Below are positions 35,149 through 45,412 of a stretch of DNA of 64,000 bases, piece after piece. Every line of letters starts with the position of its first letter. The first letter of the stretch is position 1. Where the stretch lies: the NCBI GenBank assembly GCA_905233445.1, contig CAJOEP010000007.1:1-64000 (forward strand). The letters run 5' to 3'. The notes under the pieces were generated by a model. That model did no database searches, was not told the origin of the DNA, and worked only from the letters and a program-made list of their open reading frames with translations. The stretch is from an uncultured Bacteroidales bacterium. GTDB taxonomy: Bacteria; Bacteroidota; Bacteroidia; Bacteroidales; F082. The translations under genes were made by a program, and so were the position numbers.

Positions 35149-36123
35149 ATGAAAAAAATAGCTATAGTTTGTGGAGGTTACTCTGGAGAGTACGAAATAT
35201 CAATCAGCAGTGCGAAAGTTGTGAAGAAACATCTTGATCCAAGCAAATATGAGGCATACGTCATTGTGGTTCAGAGAAACAGGTGGTATCACCTTGAAGA
35301 CGACGGCACTGAGGCCGCTGTTGACAAGAACGATTTCTCGATTCAAGTTGGAGGCAAGAAAGTTGTTTTTGACGCTGTTTTCAACGCCATACATGGTGTT
35401 CCAGGCGAGGACGGGCAGCTTTTAGGATACTTTGAGATGCTTGGGATTCCGTACACTTCATCGAATTTCACAACTTCGGCTCTGACGTTTCACAAAGATT
35501 TTTGCAAGACTGTAGCGGCGGCTGCAGGTGCCAACGTATCTCCTTCTGTCATCATTAATAGAGGTGAAAATTATGATGCGAAAAAAATCATCAAAGCATT
35601 GGGATTACCTTTATTTGTCAAGCCTACGCGCAACGGCTCGTCGGTTGGTGTGAGCATGGTGAAAGCCGAGGAAGATTTTGAAAAAGCGATGGAATACGCT
35701 TTCAGCGCAGGCGACCAGGTGATGTGCGAGAAATTTGTGAAAGGACGCGAGCTTGCATGTACGGTGATGCAAGTAAAAGGCAAGACTATGGTCTTCCCAA
35801 TCACTGAGATTGTGAGTAAAAACGACTTTTTTGACTACGAGGCCAAATACACTGCAGGGAAATCGGATGAAATCACACCTGCTGAGTTGGATGAGGTTTC
35901 AGAAATCGAGGTCAAGGCCACCTCGGCGATGCTTTACGAGAGATTCGAGTGCAAAGGCTTTGCCCGTTTCGACTATATCATGACGCCCAAGCAATTGGTT
36001 TTCATCGAGGTGAACATTGTGCCAGGCATGTCGGAGGCATCAATAATGCCAAAGCAAGCAGCCTGCATGGGCATAAGTCTCGGCAAGCTGTTTGGTTTGG
36101 CATTAGAGAATATTCTTGACTAA
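35149..36123 (+). CDS. ddl: D-alanine--D-alanine ligase
   Basis: ATP-grasp ligase of about 324 aa that makes the D-Ala-D-Ala dipeptide of peptidoglycan precursors. Seen: VCGGYSGEYEISISSAK at the N-terminus, GEDGQLLGYFEMLGIPYTSS (about 82), FVKPTRNGSSVGVSMV (about 155, ATP-binding loop) and FIEVNIVPGMSEASIMPKQA (about 288, Mg2+ and catalytic end). The frame extends seven codons upstream to a TTG, but the ATG at 35149 fits homologues. The 3' end overlaps the convergent frr gene by 4 nt. Confidence 0.97.
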   Translation: MKKIAIVCGGYSGEYEISISSAKVVKKHLDPSKYEAYVIVVQRNRWYHLEDDGTEAAVDKNDFSIQVGGKKVVFDAVFNAIHGVPGEDGQLLGYFEMLGIPYTSSNFTTSALTFHKDFCKTVAAAAGANVSPSVIINRGENYDAKKIIKALGLPLFVKPTRNGSSVGVSMVKAEEDFEKAMEYAFSAGDQVMCEKFVKGRELACTVMQVKGKTMVFPITEIVSKNDFFDYEAKYTAGKSDEITPAELDEVSEIEVKATSAMLYERFECKGFARFDYIMTPKQLVFIEVNIVPGMSEASIMPKQAACMGISLGKLFGLALENILD

Positions 36124-36683
36124 ACTGTCAGGATGTCTTTCTGTTTCAATTCGTAGAGGTCATCCACTTTCTTAACGAACTTGTCAGTCAATTTCTGGAT
36201 TTCTTCCTGAAGTTGTTTGACTTCGTCTTCGGATACGCCTTCTTTTTCAAGTTTCTTGGCATCGTCGTTTGAGTTACGACGAATGTTGCGGATGCCGACT
36301 TTAGCTTCTTCGGCGGCTGTCTTGGCGCGTTTGGCGAGGTCTTTACGACGCTCTTCTGTTAATGGCGGAACCAAAATTCTCAGGAAATCGCCTTCGTTTT
36401 TCGGGTTGAAGCCGAGGTTGGCAGCCTGAATAGCCTTGTCGATGGCGCTGATAGCACTTTTGTCGAAAGGCATCACAATAATCTGACGCGGGTCTGGAGT
36501 GCCTATGTTGGCTGTCTGCTCAATCGGGACAAGCGTTCCGTAGTATTCAACCTTCACGCCCTGAAGCATCATCGGGCTTGCCTTGCCTGCTCTGATTTTC
36601 TGAAACTCCGACTCAAGGTGTTTGACGGCACCTTCCATCGATTCAGTCGTTTCGTCCAAAATAAATTGAGATTCTTCTGTCAT
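36120..36683 (-). CDS. frr: Ribosome recycling factor
   Basis: 187 aa with the full RRF pattern: HLESEFQKIRAGKASPMMLQGVKVEYYGT (about residues 23-51), TANIGTPDPRQIIVMPFD, LRILVPPLTEERRKDLAKRAK (about 107) and the long C-terminal helix pair. With EF-G it splits post-termination ribosomes. It follows pyrH by 38 bp on the same strand, the usual frr-pyrH pairing. Confidence 0.98.
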   Translation of the reverse strand: MTEESQFILDETTESMEGAVKHLESEFQKIRAGKASPMMLQGVKVEYYGTLVPIEQTANIGTPDPRQIIVMPFDKSAISAIDKAIQAANLGFNPKNEGDFLRILVPPLTEERRKDLAKRAKTAAEEAKVGIRNIRRNSNDDAKKLEKEGVSEDEVKQLQEEIQKLTDKFVKKVDDLYELKQKDILTV

Positions 36684-36721
36684 ATACCTTTAATTTTTTC
36701 GGTACAAAAATACAAAAATTT

Positions 36722-37429
36722 TTATTTCGTCACAATTGTTCCAATTTTTTCACCATTGAGCACTTTTGTGAGGTTGCCTTTAGTATTCATGTCGAACACT
36801 AGCATAGGCATGTTGTTTTCCTTGCACATGGTGAATGCCGTGAGATCCATCACCTTGAGATTCTTCTGGTATGCCTCATCGTAAGTGATTGATTCATATT
36901 TTGTTGCTGTCGGGTCTTTCTCCGGGTCGGCAGTGTAGATACCATCGACGCGAGTACCTTTAAGGATGATGTCGGCTTTTATTTCGACGGCGCGCAGTGC
37001 CGAGCCCGTGTCTGTTGTGAAGAACGGGTTACCTGTACCGCCGCCTATTACGACGACATAGCCCTCTTCAAGCAATTTGATTGCCTTTGCCGAACTCATT
37101 GAGTCGGCGATACGGTCGATGTAAAGTCCTGACAACAAAGCGGCTTTAACGCCTTTTGCCTGCAATGTCGATTGGATAGCCATGCTGTTGATGACGGTGG
37201 CGAGCATTCCCATGTAGTCGCCCTGGATACGGTCCATGCCTTTTGATGCGCCCTGCAATCCGCGGAAAATATTGCCTCCGCCGATGACGATGGCGATTTG
37301 AGCGCCGGCTTTCACCGCAGCCGCTATCTCTTCTGCATAATCGTTAAGTCTTTCAGGGTCAATACCATATTGTTGATTTCCCATTAAAGCCTCACCGCTA
37401 AGTTTAAGTAACACTCTTTTGTATTTCAT
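36722..37429 (-). CDS. pyrH: Uridylate kinase
   Basis: UMP kinase of the amino-acid kinase family, 235 aa, making UDP from UMP with ATP. N-terminal RVLLKLSGEALMG (residues 4-16), VIGGGNIFRGL (about 48), and GGTGNPFFTTDTGSALRAVE (about 132, nucleotide loop). The region between the patatin stop and this ATG is mostly a heptad array (37432-37474), which would be in its leader if the gene has its own promoter. None was recognised. Confidence 0.97.
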   Translation of the reverse strand: MKYKRVLLKLSGEALMGNQQYGIDPERLNDYAEEIAAAVKAGAQIAIVIGGGNIFRGLQGASKGMDRIQGDYMGMLATVINSMAIQSTLQAKGVKAALLSGLYIDRIADSMSSAKAIKLLEEGYVVVIGGGTGNPFFTTDTGSALRAVEIKADIILKGTRVDGIYTADPEKDPTATKYESITYDEAYQKNLKVMDLTAFTMCKENNMPMLVFDMNTKGNLTKVLNGEKIGTIVTK

Positions 37430-37431
37430 AT

Positions 37432-37474
37432 ATTTAAGATTTAAAAATTCAAAATTTAAAATTTAAAGATTTAA
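37432..37474. repeat. Heptad-repeat element, unit ATTTAAA
   Basis: About six A/T-only 7-nt units (ATTTAAG, ATTTAAA, ATTCAAA types) with one phase shift, filling the 41-bp gap between the patatin gene (stop 37471) and pyrH (start 37429). The unit is nearly the same as at 55594-55635. ATTTAAA is almost self-complementary. Confidence 0.7.
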
Positions 37475-39714
37475 AACCAGAAGCCGACATTGACAAAGCC
37501 GACTGCCGACGAATTGATGTTTGAAGCCATCAAGCTGACCTCGACGGGGCCGACAACCGTATTCGCGCCAAGTGTCAGACCGGCACCCATGACATAGCTG
37601 TTGCTGTCGAACCATTTGTCGTAAACATCGCTCATATAGCCGAAATCGCAGTGGACAGTGCTGTAGAAAATCTTATAGAAATTCCACTGCCATGCGAATT
37701 TTCCGATAGCGATATGGTCAACGATTTTATCGACAAAACCGAGGCCTGTGAACGCCAAAATATTGTCGTAATACTTCATTTTCGACTGTCCGCCTATCAT
37801 AAACTGATAGAACAGAGGTATTTCGGCATCACCAATCTTGCTGCCAGCTGCCAGACCAAACTTCAGCGAGTTGCGCCTGCCTACTCTAAACGCCTTCATC
37901 ACACTTCCCTGCACCAGAAACGACACTCTGGCATCAGCATTGCTAAAAACTCCGCCGTCGTTTTCCCCTTCAAACAAAAAGCTCTTTCCAGTAAGGTTTA
38001 TTCTCCAACCGCGACTGGCGAAATTCGGGACATCCTCATTGCTGAAGAAATAATTGGCATAAAGATAGGTATAGAATGTGTAATTCGGTTTTAGACCGCT
38101 TTCTCCGACCAAATCTCGCATATGGACATAATCGGCGACTGCACCCAGACGAATCTGTTGTGTTAAAGATGGTATAATTTGACCATAAAGGTTCAGGCTG
38201 TTAGTCTGAATACTATAAGAATTTGTGATTCGGCTATTTATGTACTGATTCATATTCAACGATATGATACTCAAATCGGCGCCATATCTGAAAACTCTTC
38301 CATGACGCTTGTTGATAGTAGCCTTCACATACGGATTCTCGGCGATATTGACATCAATATTCAATGTGGTGCGATTCATGCTATTCCAAAGGTTTTTCAT
38401 GGTGAAATTCACCAATGCACCTATGCCGTAGTTGTTGTCATAATGAATGGCAAACGAAACCGATTCGTCCTCGCGCTCGGTGCAATGCAGTTTCAGCACG
38501 ACACCATTTTTGTCGTTTTTCATTTCATACCACAAATCCTCGTAATATCCTGATGCATAAAGTCTTAGAATAACTTCCTGGATTTCGTCAACCGACAATT
38601 TCATTGGGAAGACTTTACCAAACTCACGGACCACATCATCTCTGTGTTTAATTGCGATACCATCCACCAAAACTTCCACAACATTCAGAGTATCAACAGG
38701 TTGTACATGCGGACGATGGATTTCGTAAGGCTCAATTTCCTGAAGATGTTGAGCAAGTTTTTGCAGTTGCGGATAAAACTCCTGTGCGGCTTCCTCACCA
38801 AATTGGATAATTGAATCAAAATCGTTGAACGACAGCATATTACGCCCATGAAGATTTGGTCGGATATAGATATCGCAGTGAGAGCGGGCATATAAACTTT
38901 CGGAAAGTGACGAAAGGTTCATCATGCTTTCGAGAAGCCCGAGCGAGTTGTCGATTTGCGAGGCTGGAATTGTAGCGTCTTCCAAATCGACACCGATAAT
39001 AATGTCAGCTCCGTGATTCTTCATATTCCTGACCGGGAAATTGTTGACCATTCCACCATCAACGAGCAGCTTGTTTTCCATAGCCACCGGTTTGAAGAAG
39101 AATGGTATCGACATGCTCGCCCTCACCGAACGAGCAAGGTTGCCTTTTGTCATCTCATACTGGCGGGCATGTTCAACATCGGTAGCAATACAGAAAAACG
39201 GAACAGATAACTTATTGAAATCGTGTATGTTGCTTGCCGGAAGCATCAGTCTTGACATGAGCAGATTGACATAAACGCCATCAACCACCGACGATTTAAC
39301 CTTCAGCTTTCCATTCATTATCGGGAATGTCCCAAGATATTGACGCTCAAACATTTTCTGTTCGACTGGCATCAGGATGCGAGGAACTTTATCGTAAATC
39401 ACCTGGTCCCAATCCTGAGCGCGCACCATCTTCTCAATCGTTTCAGGGTCATAGCCGACGGCGTAGAGGCCTCCCATGATTGAGCCGATGCTCGTTCCCG
39501 CGATGTAATCGACTGGGATTCCAGCCTCATCTATCGCCTTTAGCACTCTGATTTGCGCAAATCCTTTGGCACCTCCGCCGCAGAGTACCACTCCGACTTT
39601 AGGACGATGACGAACAGTATCATTAACTGATTGAGCTTCAATATTATAGACAGATAACACGCTGATTAGCACAATCAGTATTAAAAATCTGATATTTTGA
39701 TTGATATCATTCAT
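37471..39714 (-). CDS. Patatin-like phospholipase fused to POTRA and outer-membrane barrel (copy A)
   Basis: 747 aa. Signal peptide (MNDINQNIRFLILIVLISVL...EAQ). The patatin domain (about 35-320) has oxyanion loop [11 protein letters not shown], catalytic GTSIG (GxSxG, about residue 76) and Asp in VDGGMVNNFP (about 204). A POTRA-like unit at about 335-405 includes VEVLVDGIAIKHRDDVVREF, followed by an outer-membrane beta-barrel to the C-terminal Phe (VGFVNVGFWF). This is the layout of PlpD-type (type Vd) autotransported lipases. The ATG at 39714 is chosen over an upstream TTG. It is a tandem paralogue of the gene at 39725. Substrate unknown; possibly membrane lipids. Confidence 0.93.
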   Translation of the reverse strand: MNDINQNIRFLILIVLISVLSVYNIEAQSVNDTVRHRPKVGVVLCGGGAKGFAQIRVLKAIDEAGIPVDYIAGTSIGSIMGGLYAVGYDPETIEKMVRAQDWDQVIYDKVPRILMPVEQKMFERQYLGTFPIMNGKLKVKSSVVDGVYVNLLMSRLMLPASNIHDFNKLSVPFFCIATDVEHARQYEMTKGNLARSVRASMSIPFFFKPVAMENKLLVDGGMVNNFPVRNMKNHGADIIIGVDLEDATIPASQIDNSLGLLESMMNLSSLSESLYARSHCDIYIRPNLHGRNMLSFNDFDSIIQFGEEAAQEFYPQLQKLAQHLQEIEPYEIHRPHVQPVDTLNVVEVLVDGIAIKHRDDVVREFGKVFPMKLSVDEIQEVILRLYASGYYEDLWYEMKNDKNGVVLKLHCTEREDESVSFAIHYDNNYGIGALVNFTMKNLWNSMNRTTLNIDVNIAENPYVKATINKRHGRVFRYGADLSIISLNMNQYINSRITNSYSIQTNSLNLYGQIIPSLTQQIRLGAVADYVHMRDLVGESGLKPNYTFYTYLYANYFFSNEDVPNFASRGWRINLTGKSFLFEGENDGGVFSNADARVSFLVQGSVMKAFRVGRRNSLKFGLAAGSKIGDAEIPLFYQFMIGGQSKMKYYDNILAFTGLGFVDKIVDHIAIGKFAWQWNFYKIFYSTVHCDFGYMSDVYDKWFDSNSYVMGAGLTLGANTVVGPVEVSLMASNINSSAVGFVNVGFWF

Positions 39715-39724
39715 ATTCAATTAT

Positions 39725-42052
39725 TTAAAACCAATAGCCAACATTAACAAACAAGGACCAGCTATCAACTACATTCGATTTCGACACTCCGACTTCGATT
39801 GGTCCGAATAAAGTCTTATAACCTAAGGTAAGACCGGCTCCCATCACAAAATTTTCAGGAACGAACCATGTATCAAGCTTATTTGACAATAAAACATCTA
39901 TATCCTGAATGAATTCCAGCAATAATTGAATGTCTTCAATACTAGGATTAGTGTAATCCAAACTACTCAAGAAGGAACTTTTTTGCATTAATGGTAACAT
40001 GTTTTTCATATAACCGGCATCACAACTGGCTATTGCATAGAAATTCTTGTAGAAATTCCACTGCCAGGCGGTTTTTGCATATGCTATATACTCAGTAATA
40101 GCTGACAAAAACGGTAATCCCGTGAAACTCATCATATTATCCATGTAATGCATTTTTGACTGACCACCGATATAAAATAAATCATCGTCATAAGACAACA
40201 TTGTTTCTCCGAGACGCGCAGCGCCGACAACTCCCAATCTGAATGCGTGGCGTTGGCCTACAGGAAATGATTTTGCAATATTGGCTTGTGCGGTGAACAT
40301 TGGCCGTCTTTCCGCACTACTAAACACTCCGTCGTATAAGATACACTTGGCTATCATATTGATATTCCAGCCTTTACGTGGAAAATCAGTTTGATCCTCG
40401 TTATTGAAAAAATAATGGAAATAGGCTTTCGGATTAAACTCATGTCTGTTTATTTCATTGAATTCTTCGGAATTATACCATTGTGACTGTAAATCCTTAG
40501 TCATAGTATAATTCATCCTAAAGCCAAGTTTAACAGCTTGTGTCACTGATGGTGCGACCTGGAAATACAAATCCAGGGCATTATGCTGAAGTCTCAATGA
40601 ACTCTGGATATTACCAATATTATTATACACATTTGCGGCCAGATTCATAGCTAAAATCTCAGCTGTTCCGCTTAGCATCTTGGTATAACGGTGTGTGATA
40701 CCTGCTTTAAAATACGGATTGTCGGCGATATTCAAATCGACATTATAGGTAAAATGCTTTGTACGGGCATTCATATTAAGCAGAACACCGATTCCATAGT
40801 TATTGTCGTAATGCATTCCCACCGAGAATGTGAGTGGAGTCTTGTTTTTGCAGTGCAATTTTATGATGTTTCCTTCAGGGGTTTCGAGTAGTTCGTACCA
40901 AACGTTCGAATAATAGCCTTGTGAATATATTTTGACGATAATTGTTTCTATATCATCTATAAGGAATTCCGCTGGAAACTCATCACCGAACTCCGATTTC
41001 AGCAGTTCTTCATCGTAGTTGTCGAGACCGTCAACTTCAACTCCTGTTATTGTCACACGGTCAATCGGCTGTGTGTGATGACGTTCAACCTCAAATGCTC
41101 CCAGTGTCTGAAGCGAATCCGCGAGACGTTTCAGTTCCGGGAATTTCTCTCGGGCGGCTTCTTCACCGCTGTTTATTATAGGAGAGAAGTCATTGAATGA
41201 CATCATGTTAGCTTTGCCGATATCTGGTCTGATTAAGATATCACAATCTTCACGGGCTTTATTACTCTCATCCTGTGAAACTACCGAAATCAAGCGTTCC
41301 AGCACTTTAAGGGAGTTATCCAACACCTCCGGGTCTGATTTCACTATTTCCAAATCGACACCTATTATGATATCGGCGCCCATATTACGCACGTTTCTCA
41401 CCGGAAAGTTGTTGGTAAGACCACCATCACAGAGCAGATATCCTTCATAGTCAATAGGTTCGAAGAGGAATGGTATTGACATTGAGGAACGGATGGCTTG
41501 TGCCAACGAGCCGCTGTGGAACTCAATTGGGTCGGCGGTGATCATATCTGTACCGATGCACAGGAAAGGCACCGGCAACTGGTTGAAGTCACGTTCTTTA
41601 TAAGCAGGCATAGTGAGTCTGGTAAGCAGCATATTGACGTACATGCCGTCGATTACAGACCTTTTAAGTTTCAGTTTGCCGTTTTTCAAAGGCACTGTAA
41701 CGAGATAATGACGTTCGTTGATGCGTTTTTCGAGAGGAATAAACCGGCGTGGGATCTGGTCTTTTATTATCATGTCCCAATTTTGTTCGGTGCAGAGTTT
41801 CTGCATCATGTCGGGGTCGTATCCCACTGCATAGAGACCTCCTATGATGGAGCCCATGCTCGTTCCAGCTATAAAATCGATGGGAATGCCGGCTTCTTCA
41901 ATAACTTTCAAAGCACCGATATGGGCAAAACCTTTGGCGCCGCCGCCACTCAGCACCACGCCGACTTTAGGACGATGAGGAACAACAGTGTCCTGTGCTG
42001 CCGCAGTTAACGCCAGCAACATCACAGATATTATGGCCCAAAAGCGTTTCAT
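39725..42052 (-). CDS. Patatin-like phospholipase fused to POTRA and outer-membrane barrel (copy B)
   Basis: 775 aa with the same plan as its neighbour: signal peptide [20 protein letters not shown], loop [12 protein letters not shown], catalytic GTSMG (about residue 71), [14 protein letters not shown] (about 199), POTRA (about 340-405), and barrel ending in Phe (LFVNVGYWF). An insertion of about 35 residues near the end ([20 protein letters not shown]...) is absent from copy A. The start ATG overlaps the secA stop by 4 nt (ATGA), coupling it to the Sec motor that must export it. Only 10 bp separate it from copy A. Confidence 0.93.
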   Translation of the reverse strand: MKRFWAIISVMLLALTAAAQDTVVPHRPKVGVVLSGGGAKGFAHIGALKVIEEAGIPIDFIAGTSMGSIIGGLYAVGYDPDMMQKLCTEQNWDMIIKDQIPRRFIPLEKRINERHYLVTVPLKNGKLKLKRSVIDGMYVNMLLTRLTMPAYKERDFNQLPVPFLCIGTDMITADPIEFHSGSLAQAIRSSMSIPFLFEPIDYEGYLLCDGGLTNNFPVRNVRNMGADIIIGVDLEIVKSDPEVLDNSLKVLERLISVVSQDESNKAREDCDILIRPDIGKANMMSFNDFSPIINSGEEAAREKFPELKRLADSLQTLGAFEVERHHTQPIDRVTITGVEVDGLDNYDEELLKSEFGDEFPAEFLIDDIETIIVKIYSQGYYSNVWYELLETPEGNIIKLHCKNKTPLTFSVGMHYDNNYGIGVLLNMNARTKHFTYNVDLNIADNPYFKAGITHRYTKMLSGTAEILAMNLAANVYNNIGNIQSSLRLQHNALDLYFQVAPSVTQAVKLGFRMNYTMTKDLQSQWYNSEEFNEINRHEFNPKAYFHYFFNNEDQTDFPRKGWNINMIAKCILYDGVFSSAERRPMFTAQANIAKSFPVGQRHAFRLGVVGAARLGETMLSYDDDLFYIGGQSKMHYMDNMMSFTGLPFLSAITEYIAYAKTAWQWNFYKNFYAIASCDAGYMKNMLPLMQKSSFLSSLDYTNPSIEDIQLLLEFIQDIDVLLSNKLDTWFVPENFVMGAGLTLGYKTLFGPIEVGVSKSNVVDSWSLFVNVGYWF

Positions 42053-45000
42053 TCCAATCTTCCGTGACAATTCTTGTATTTCTTGCCGCTGCCACATGGA
42101 CACGGGTCGTTACGTCCAACCTTTTTCTCCACATGAATCGGCTGTGTCACCTGGTTTTCCTGGGTGTTGCTGTGTGCCTGCGACAACAGGTCGGTACGCT
42201 GCTCTTGCAGTTTGCTTCTGTCGATGGCCTTGGCGCGATGCTCGCGGATGTTGCCCTGTTGCTGCACAGGAAGATCCGATTTCATCAGGAACGAGATGAC
42301 CTCGCGGTTAATCTTCAAAATCATCTCCTTGAAGAGGTTGAATGACTCCAACTTATAGATTAACAACGGGTCTTTTTGCTCGTATTGGGCATTTTGCACA
42401 GACTGTTTCAAGTCATCAAGTTCGCGCAGATGCTCTTTCCATGCGTCGTCAATCATACCGAGGGTTATTCCTTTCTCGAGCGACAACGAAATCTCACGGA
42501 CACCGTTCTGAACCGCTTTCTCAATGTTCACTACGACATTCATACCCTTTTTACCGTCGGTGAACGGGATAAGGATGTTCTTATAACCAGGCTGTTTCTC
42601 GTAAATATCCTTGATGAGAGGCAAGGTCTTCTCACCCACGACCTGTGTCTTCTTGTTATATGACTCGATTGCCTTTTCAAAAAGCATGTCTGCAAGGTCA
42701 TCGAGTTTGCCATGTTTGAATCTATCTTCATCGAAAGGCAGTTCGATACCCATATTTGACAGGACATCCATCTTTAGTCCTTCGTAATCGTCGTTGGCTT
42801 TGTTTTGTTCAATCAGCGATTCACCGAGGTCGTACATCATGTTGTTGATGTCGATTTGCAGACGTTCACCGAACAGGGCGTGACGGCGTTTTTCATAAAT
42901 CGCTTCACGCTGAGAGTTCATAACATCATCATACTCAAGGAGATGCTTACGGACGCCAAAATGATTCTCCTCAACTTTTTTCTGTGCCTTCTCTATCTGT
43001 TTGGTAATCATCGAGTGTTGAATCACCTCGCCTTCCTTCATACCGAGACGGTCCATGATTGGTGCGATACGCTCGGAGCCGAACATACGCATGAGGTCGT
43101 CTTCCAACGAGACGAAGAATTGTGAGCTTCCCGGGTCGCCCTGACGGCCTGCACGACCGCGCAACTGACGGTCAACACGGCGTGATTCGTGACGTTCGGT
43201 TCCGATGATGGCGAGACCGCCTGCTTCTTTCACACCAGGTCCGAGCTTGATATCGGTACCACGACCAGCCATGTTGGTGGCGATGGTCACCGTTCCAGCC
43301 TGACCTGCGTCTTTAACGATTTGAGCCTCTTTGAAGTGCAATTTCGCATTCAACACATTGTGTTTGATGTTCTTACGCGTCAGCATACGACTCAGCAACT
43401 CAGAGATTTCAACGGAAGTTGTGCCAACCAACACTGGTCTTCCTTCGTGAACGAGCTCTTCTATCTGCTCGATTACTGCGTTGTATTTTTCTCGTTTTGT
43501 CTTGTAAATCAAGTCTTCGCGGTCATCACGGGCGATAGGTTTGTTGGTCGGGATAACCACCACATCGAGTTTGTAGATATCCCAGAACTCGCCTGCCTCA
43601 GTCTCAGCGGTACCAGTCATACCGGCGAGTTTGTGATACATACGGAAGTAGTTCTGCAAAGTGATTGTCGCATAAGTCTGTGTAGCGGCTTCAACGTCAA
43701 CATTCTCCTTTGCCTCCACTGCCTGATGCAAACCGTCGCTCCAACGGCGGCCTTCCATGATACGGCCAGTCTGCTCGTCAACGATTTTCACTTTGTTGTC
43801 GATGATGACGTAATCAACATCTTTCTCAAACAATGTATAGGCTTTAAGCAACTGCTGAACGGTGTGAAGACGTTCAGATTTCTCTGAGAATACACGTAAA
43901 AGCTCAGTTTTCTTCAACACTTTCTCATCATCGCTCAAACCGGATTTCTCAAGTTCGGCAATCTCCGAGCCGACATCAGGGATGATAAAGAACGATGGGT
44001 CGTTATATGCTTTTGCCAGTTGTTCGGTGCCTTTATCTGTCAGAACGACGGTGTTGAGTTTCTCGTCGATTACGAAATACAGCTCGTCGTCGATGATGTG
44101 CATGTTCTTGCTTTGCTCCTGCATGTAGAAGCCTTCGGTCTTGAGCAGCAACGACTTCATTCCCTCTTCCGACAAGAATTTGATGAGAGCGTTGTTTTTC
44201 GGAAGTCCGTGAAACGCGCGGAAGAGCTGGTCGGCACCGTGCGAACGTTCCTCTTCGGTAGCGTTTGGATTTGTCAATATCTTTTTAGCTTCCGCAAGGC
44301 ATTGTGTCACGAGACGTTTCTGTGCCTCGTAGAGATTCACGACATCAGGTTTGAGTTGCACAAACTCCTGGTCGTCGCCACGTGGTGTAGGGCCGCTGAT
44401 AATCAAAGGAGTACGGGCATCATCAATCAACACGGAGTCAACCTCATCGACGATAGCGTAATGATGTTTGCGTTGCACCAGCTCGTCGGGGTTACCCGTC
44501 ATGTTATCGCGGAGGTAGTCGAAACCGAACTCGTTGTTGGTTCCGTAAGTGATGTCGGCGTTGTAGGCGGCACGACGTTCAGGTGAGTTAGGCTGGTGTT
44601 TGTCGATGCAGTCGCATGTCAAGCCGAGGAAATTGTAGAGCGTTCCCATCCACTCGGAGTCACGTTTTGCCAAGTAATCGTTGACGGTCACGACATGTAC
44701 GCCACGTCCGGCAAGGGCGTTGAGGTAAACCGGCAAGGTAGCGACGAGGGTCTTACCTTCACCGGTCGCCATCTCGGCGATTTTTCCTTGGTGAAGCACG
44801 ATACCGCCGATGATTTGCACGTCGTAATGCACCATGTCCCATGTCACCATGTTACCGCCGGCCATCCAGCTATTATCGTAGCGCACTTTATCGCCTTCGA
44901 TGTTGATATGCTCGTATTTAGCAGCCAACTCGCGGTCGAGGTCAGTAGCCGTTGCCTCTACTATCTCATTGTCTTTGAAACGTTTAGCCGTCTCTTTCAT

Positions 45001-45339
45001 CACTGCGAAAGCCTCCGGCAGAATGTCGTTCAGAGCCTCTTCGATCTTCTCCAGCACCTGCTTCTCGAGTTTGTCAACCTGTCCGTAGATGTCGTTTTTC
45101 TTCTCCAAATCCATATCCGGATTACCCTCCACAGAAGCCTTCAACTCGGCGATTTTTGCTTCTTCAGCAGCGATGTGGTTCTGAATATATTCTTTGAATT
45201 CCACAGTCTTATGACGCAGACTGTCAATATCCAAATCCTTTATTTTCTCGTATGCGTCAAGCGTTTTACGCAACAATGGCTGCAAGGCCTTGTTGTCGCG
45301 TGTCGATTTATTTCCAAAAATCTTATCTAAAAAACCCAT
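42049..45339 (-). CDS. secA: Preprotein translocase ATPase SecA
   Basis: 1096 aa, the long Bacteroidota form. Seen: DEAD-type motor with [17 protein letters not shown] (about 187), [20 protein letters not shown] (about 290), the helicase half with [12 protein letters not shown] and [12 protein letters not shown], and [13 protein letters not shown]. The end has the zinc-binding SEC-C tail [19 protein letters not shown]. It drives post-translational export through SecYEG. Transcribed from a predicted -7 element TACTTTTG (45404-45397). A 16-bp palindrome lies between that and the ATG. Confidence 0.98.
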   Translation of the reverse strand: MGFLDKIFGNKSTRDNKALQPLLRKTLDAYEKIKDLDIDSLRHKTVEFKEYIQNHIAAEEAKIAELKASVEGNPDMDLEKKNDIYGQVDKLEKQVLEKIEEALNDILPEAFAVMKETAKRFKDNEIVEATATDLDRELAAKYEHINIEGDKVRYDNSWMAGGNMVTWDMVHYDVQIIGGIVLHQGKIAEMATGEGKTLVATLPVYLNALAGRGVHVVTVNDYLAKRDSEWMGTLYNFLGLTCDCIDKHQPNSPERRAAYNADITYGTNNEFGFDYLRDNMTGNPDELVQRKHHYAIVDEVDSVLIDDARTPLIISGPTPRGDDQEFVQLKPDVVNLYEAQKRLVTQCLAEAKKILTNPNATEEERSHGADQLFRAFHGLPKNNALIKFLSEEGMKSLLLKTEGFYMQEQSKNMHIIDDELYFVIDEKLNTVVLTDKGTEQLAKAYNDPSFFIIPDVGSEIAELEKSGLSDDEKVLKKTELLRVFSEKSERLHTVQQLLKAYTLFEKDVDYVIIDNKVKIVDEQTGRIMEGRRWSDGLHQAVEAKENVDVEAATQTYATITLQNYFRMYHKLAGMTGTAETEAGEFWDIYKLDVVVIPTNKPIARDDREDLIYKTKREKYNAVIEQIEELVHEGRPVLVGTTSVEISELLSRMLTRKNIKHNVLNAKLHFKEAQIVKDAGQAGTVTIATNMAGRGTDIKLGPGVKEAGGLAIIGTERHESRRVDRQLRGRAGRQGDPGSSQFFVSLEDDLMRMFGSERIAPIMDRLGMKEGEVIQHSMITKQIEKAQKKVEENHFGVRKHLLEYDDVMNSQREAIYEKRRHALFGERLQIDINNMMYDLGESLIEQNKANDDYEGLKMDVLSNMGIELPFDEDRFKHGKLDDLADMLFEKAIESYNKKTQVVGEKTLPLIKDIYEKQPGYKNILIPFTDGKKGMNVVVNIEKAVQNGVREISLSLEKGITLGMIDDAWKEHLRELDDLKQSVQNAQYEQKDPLLIYKLESFNLFKEMILKINREVISFLMKSDLPVQQQGNIREHRAKAIDRSKLQEQRTDLLSQAHSNTQENQVTQPIHVEKKVGRNDPCPCGSGKKYKNCHGRLE

Positions 45340-45349
45340 TTTTTTATTA

Positions 45350-45404
45350 TTTATTCATGAATAAACTTGTCCAAATTATATATATCAAAAACTATGCAAA
45401 AGTA
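45350..45404 (-). promoter_or_regulatory. secA leader: -7 element and perfect palindrome
   Basis: TACTTTTG (45404-45397) predicts a start near 45390. TTTATTCATGAATAAA (45350-45365) is a perfect 16-bp palindrome ending 10 bp before the secA ATG. It could be an operator or a hairpin masking the ribosome site. Sequence-only inference. Confidence 0.4.
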
Positions 45405-45412
45405 ATAAAATT

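Noticed and set aside
42805-45330. Several long open frames opposite secA
   Set aside because: They are shadows of the strongly coding secA strand. They have no promoters and no recognisable domains.
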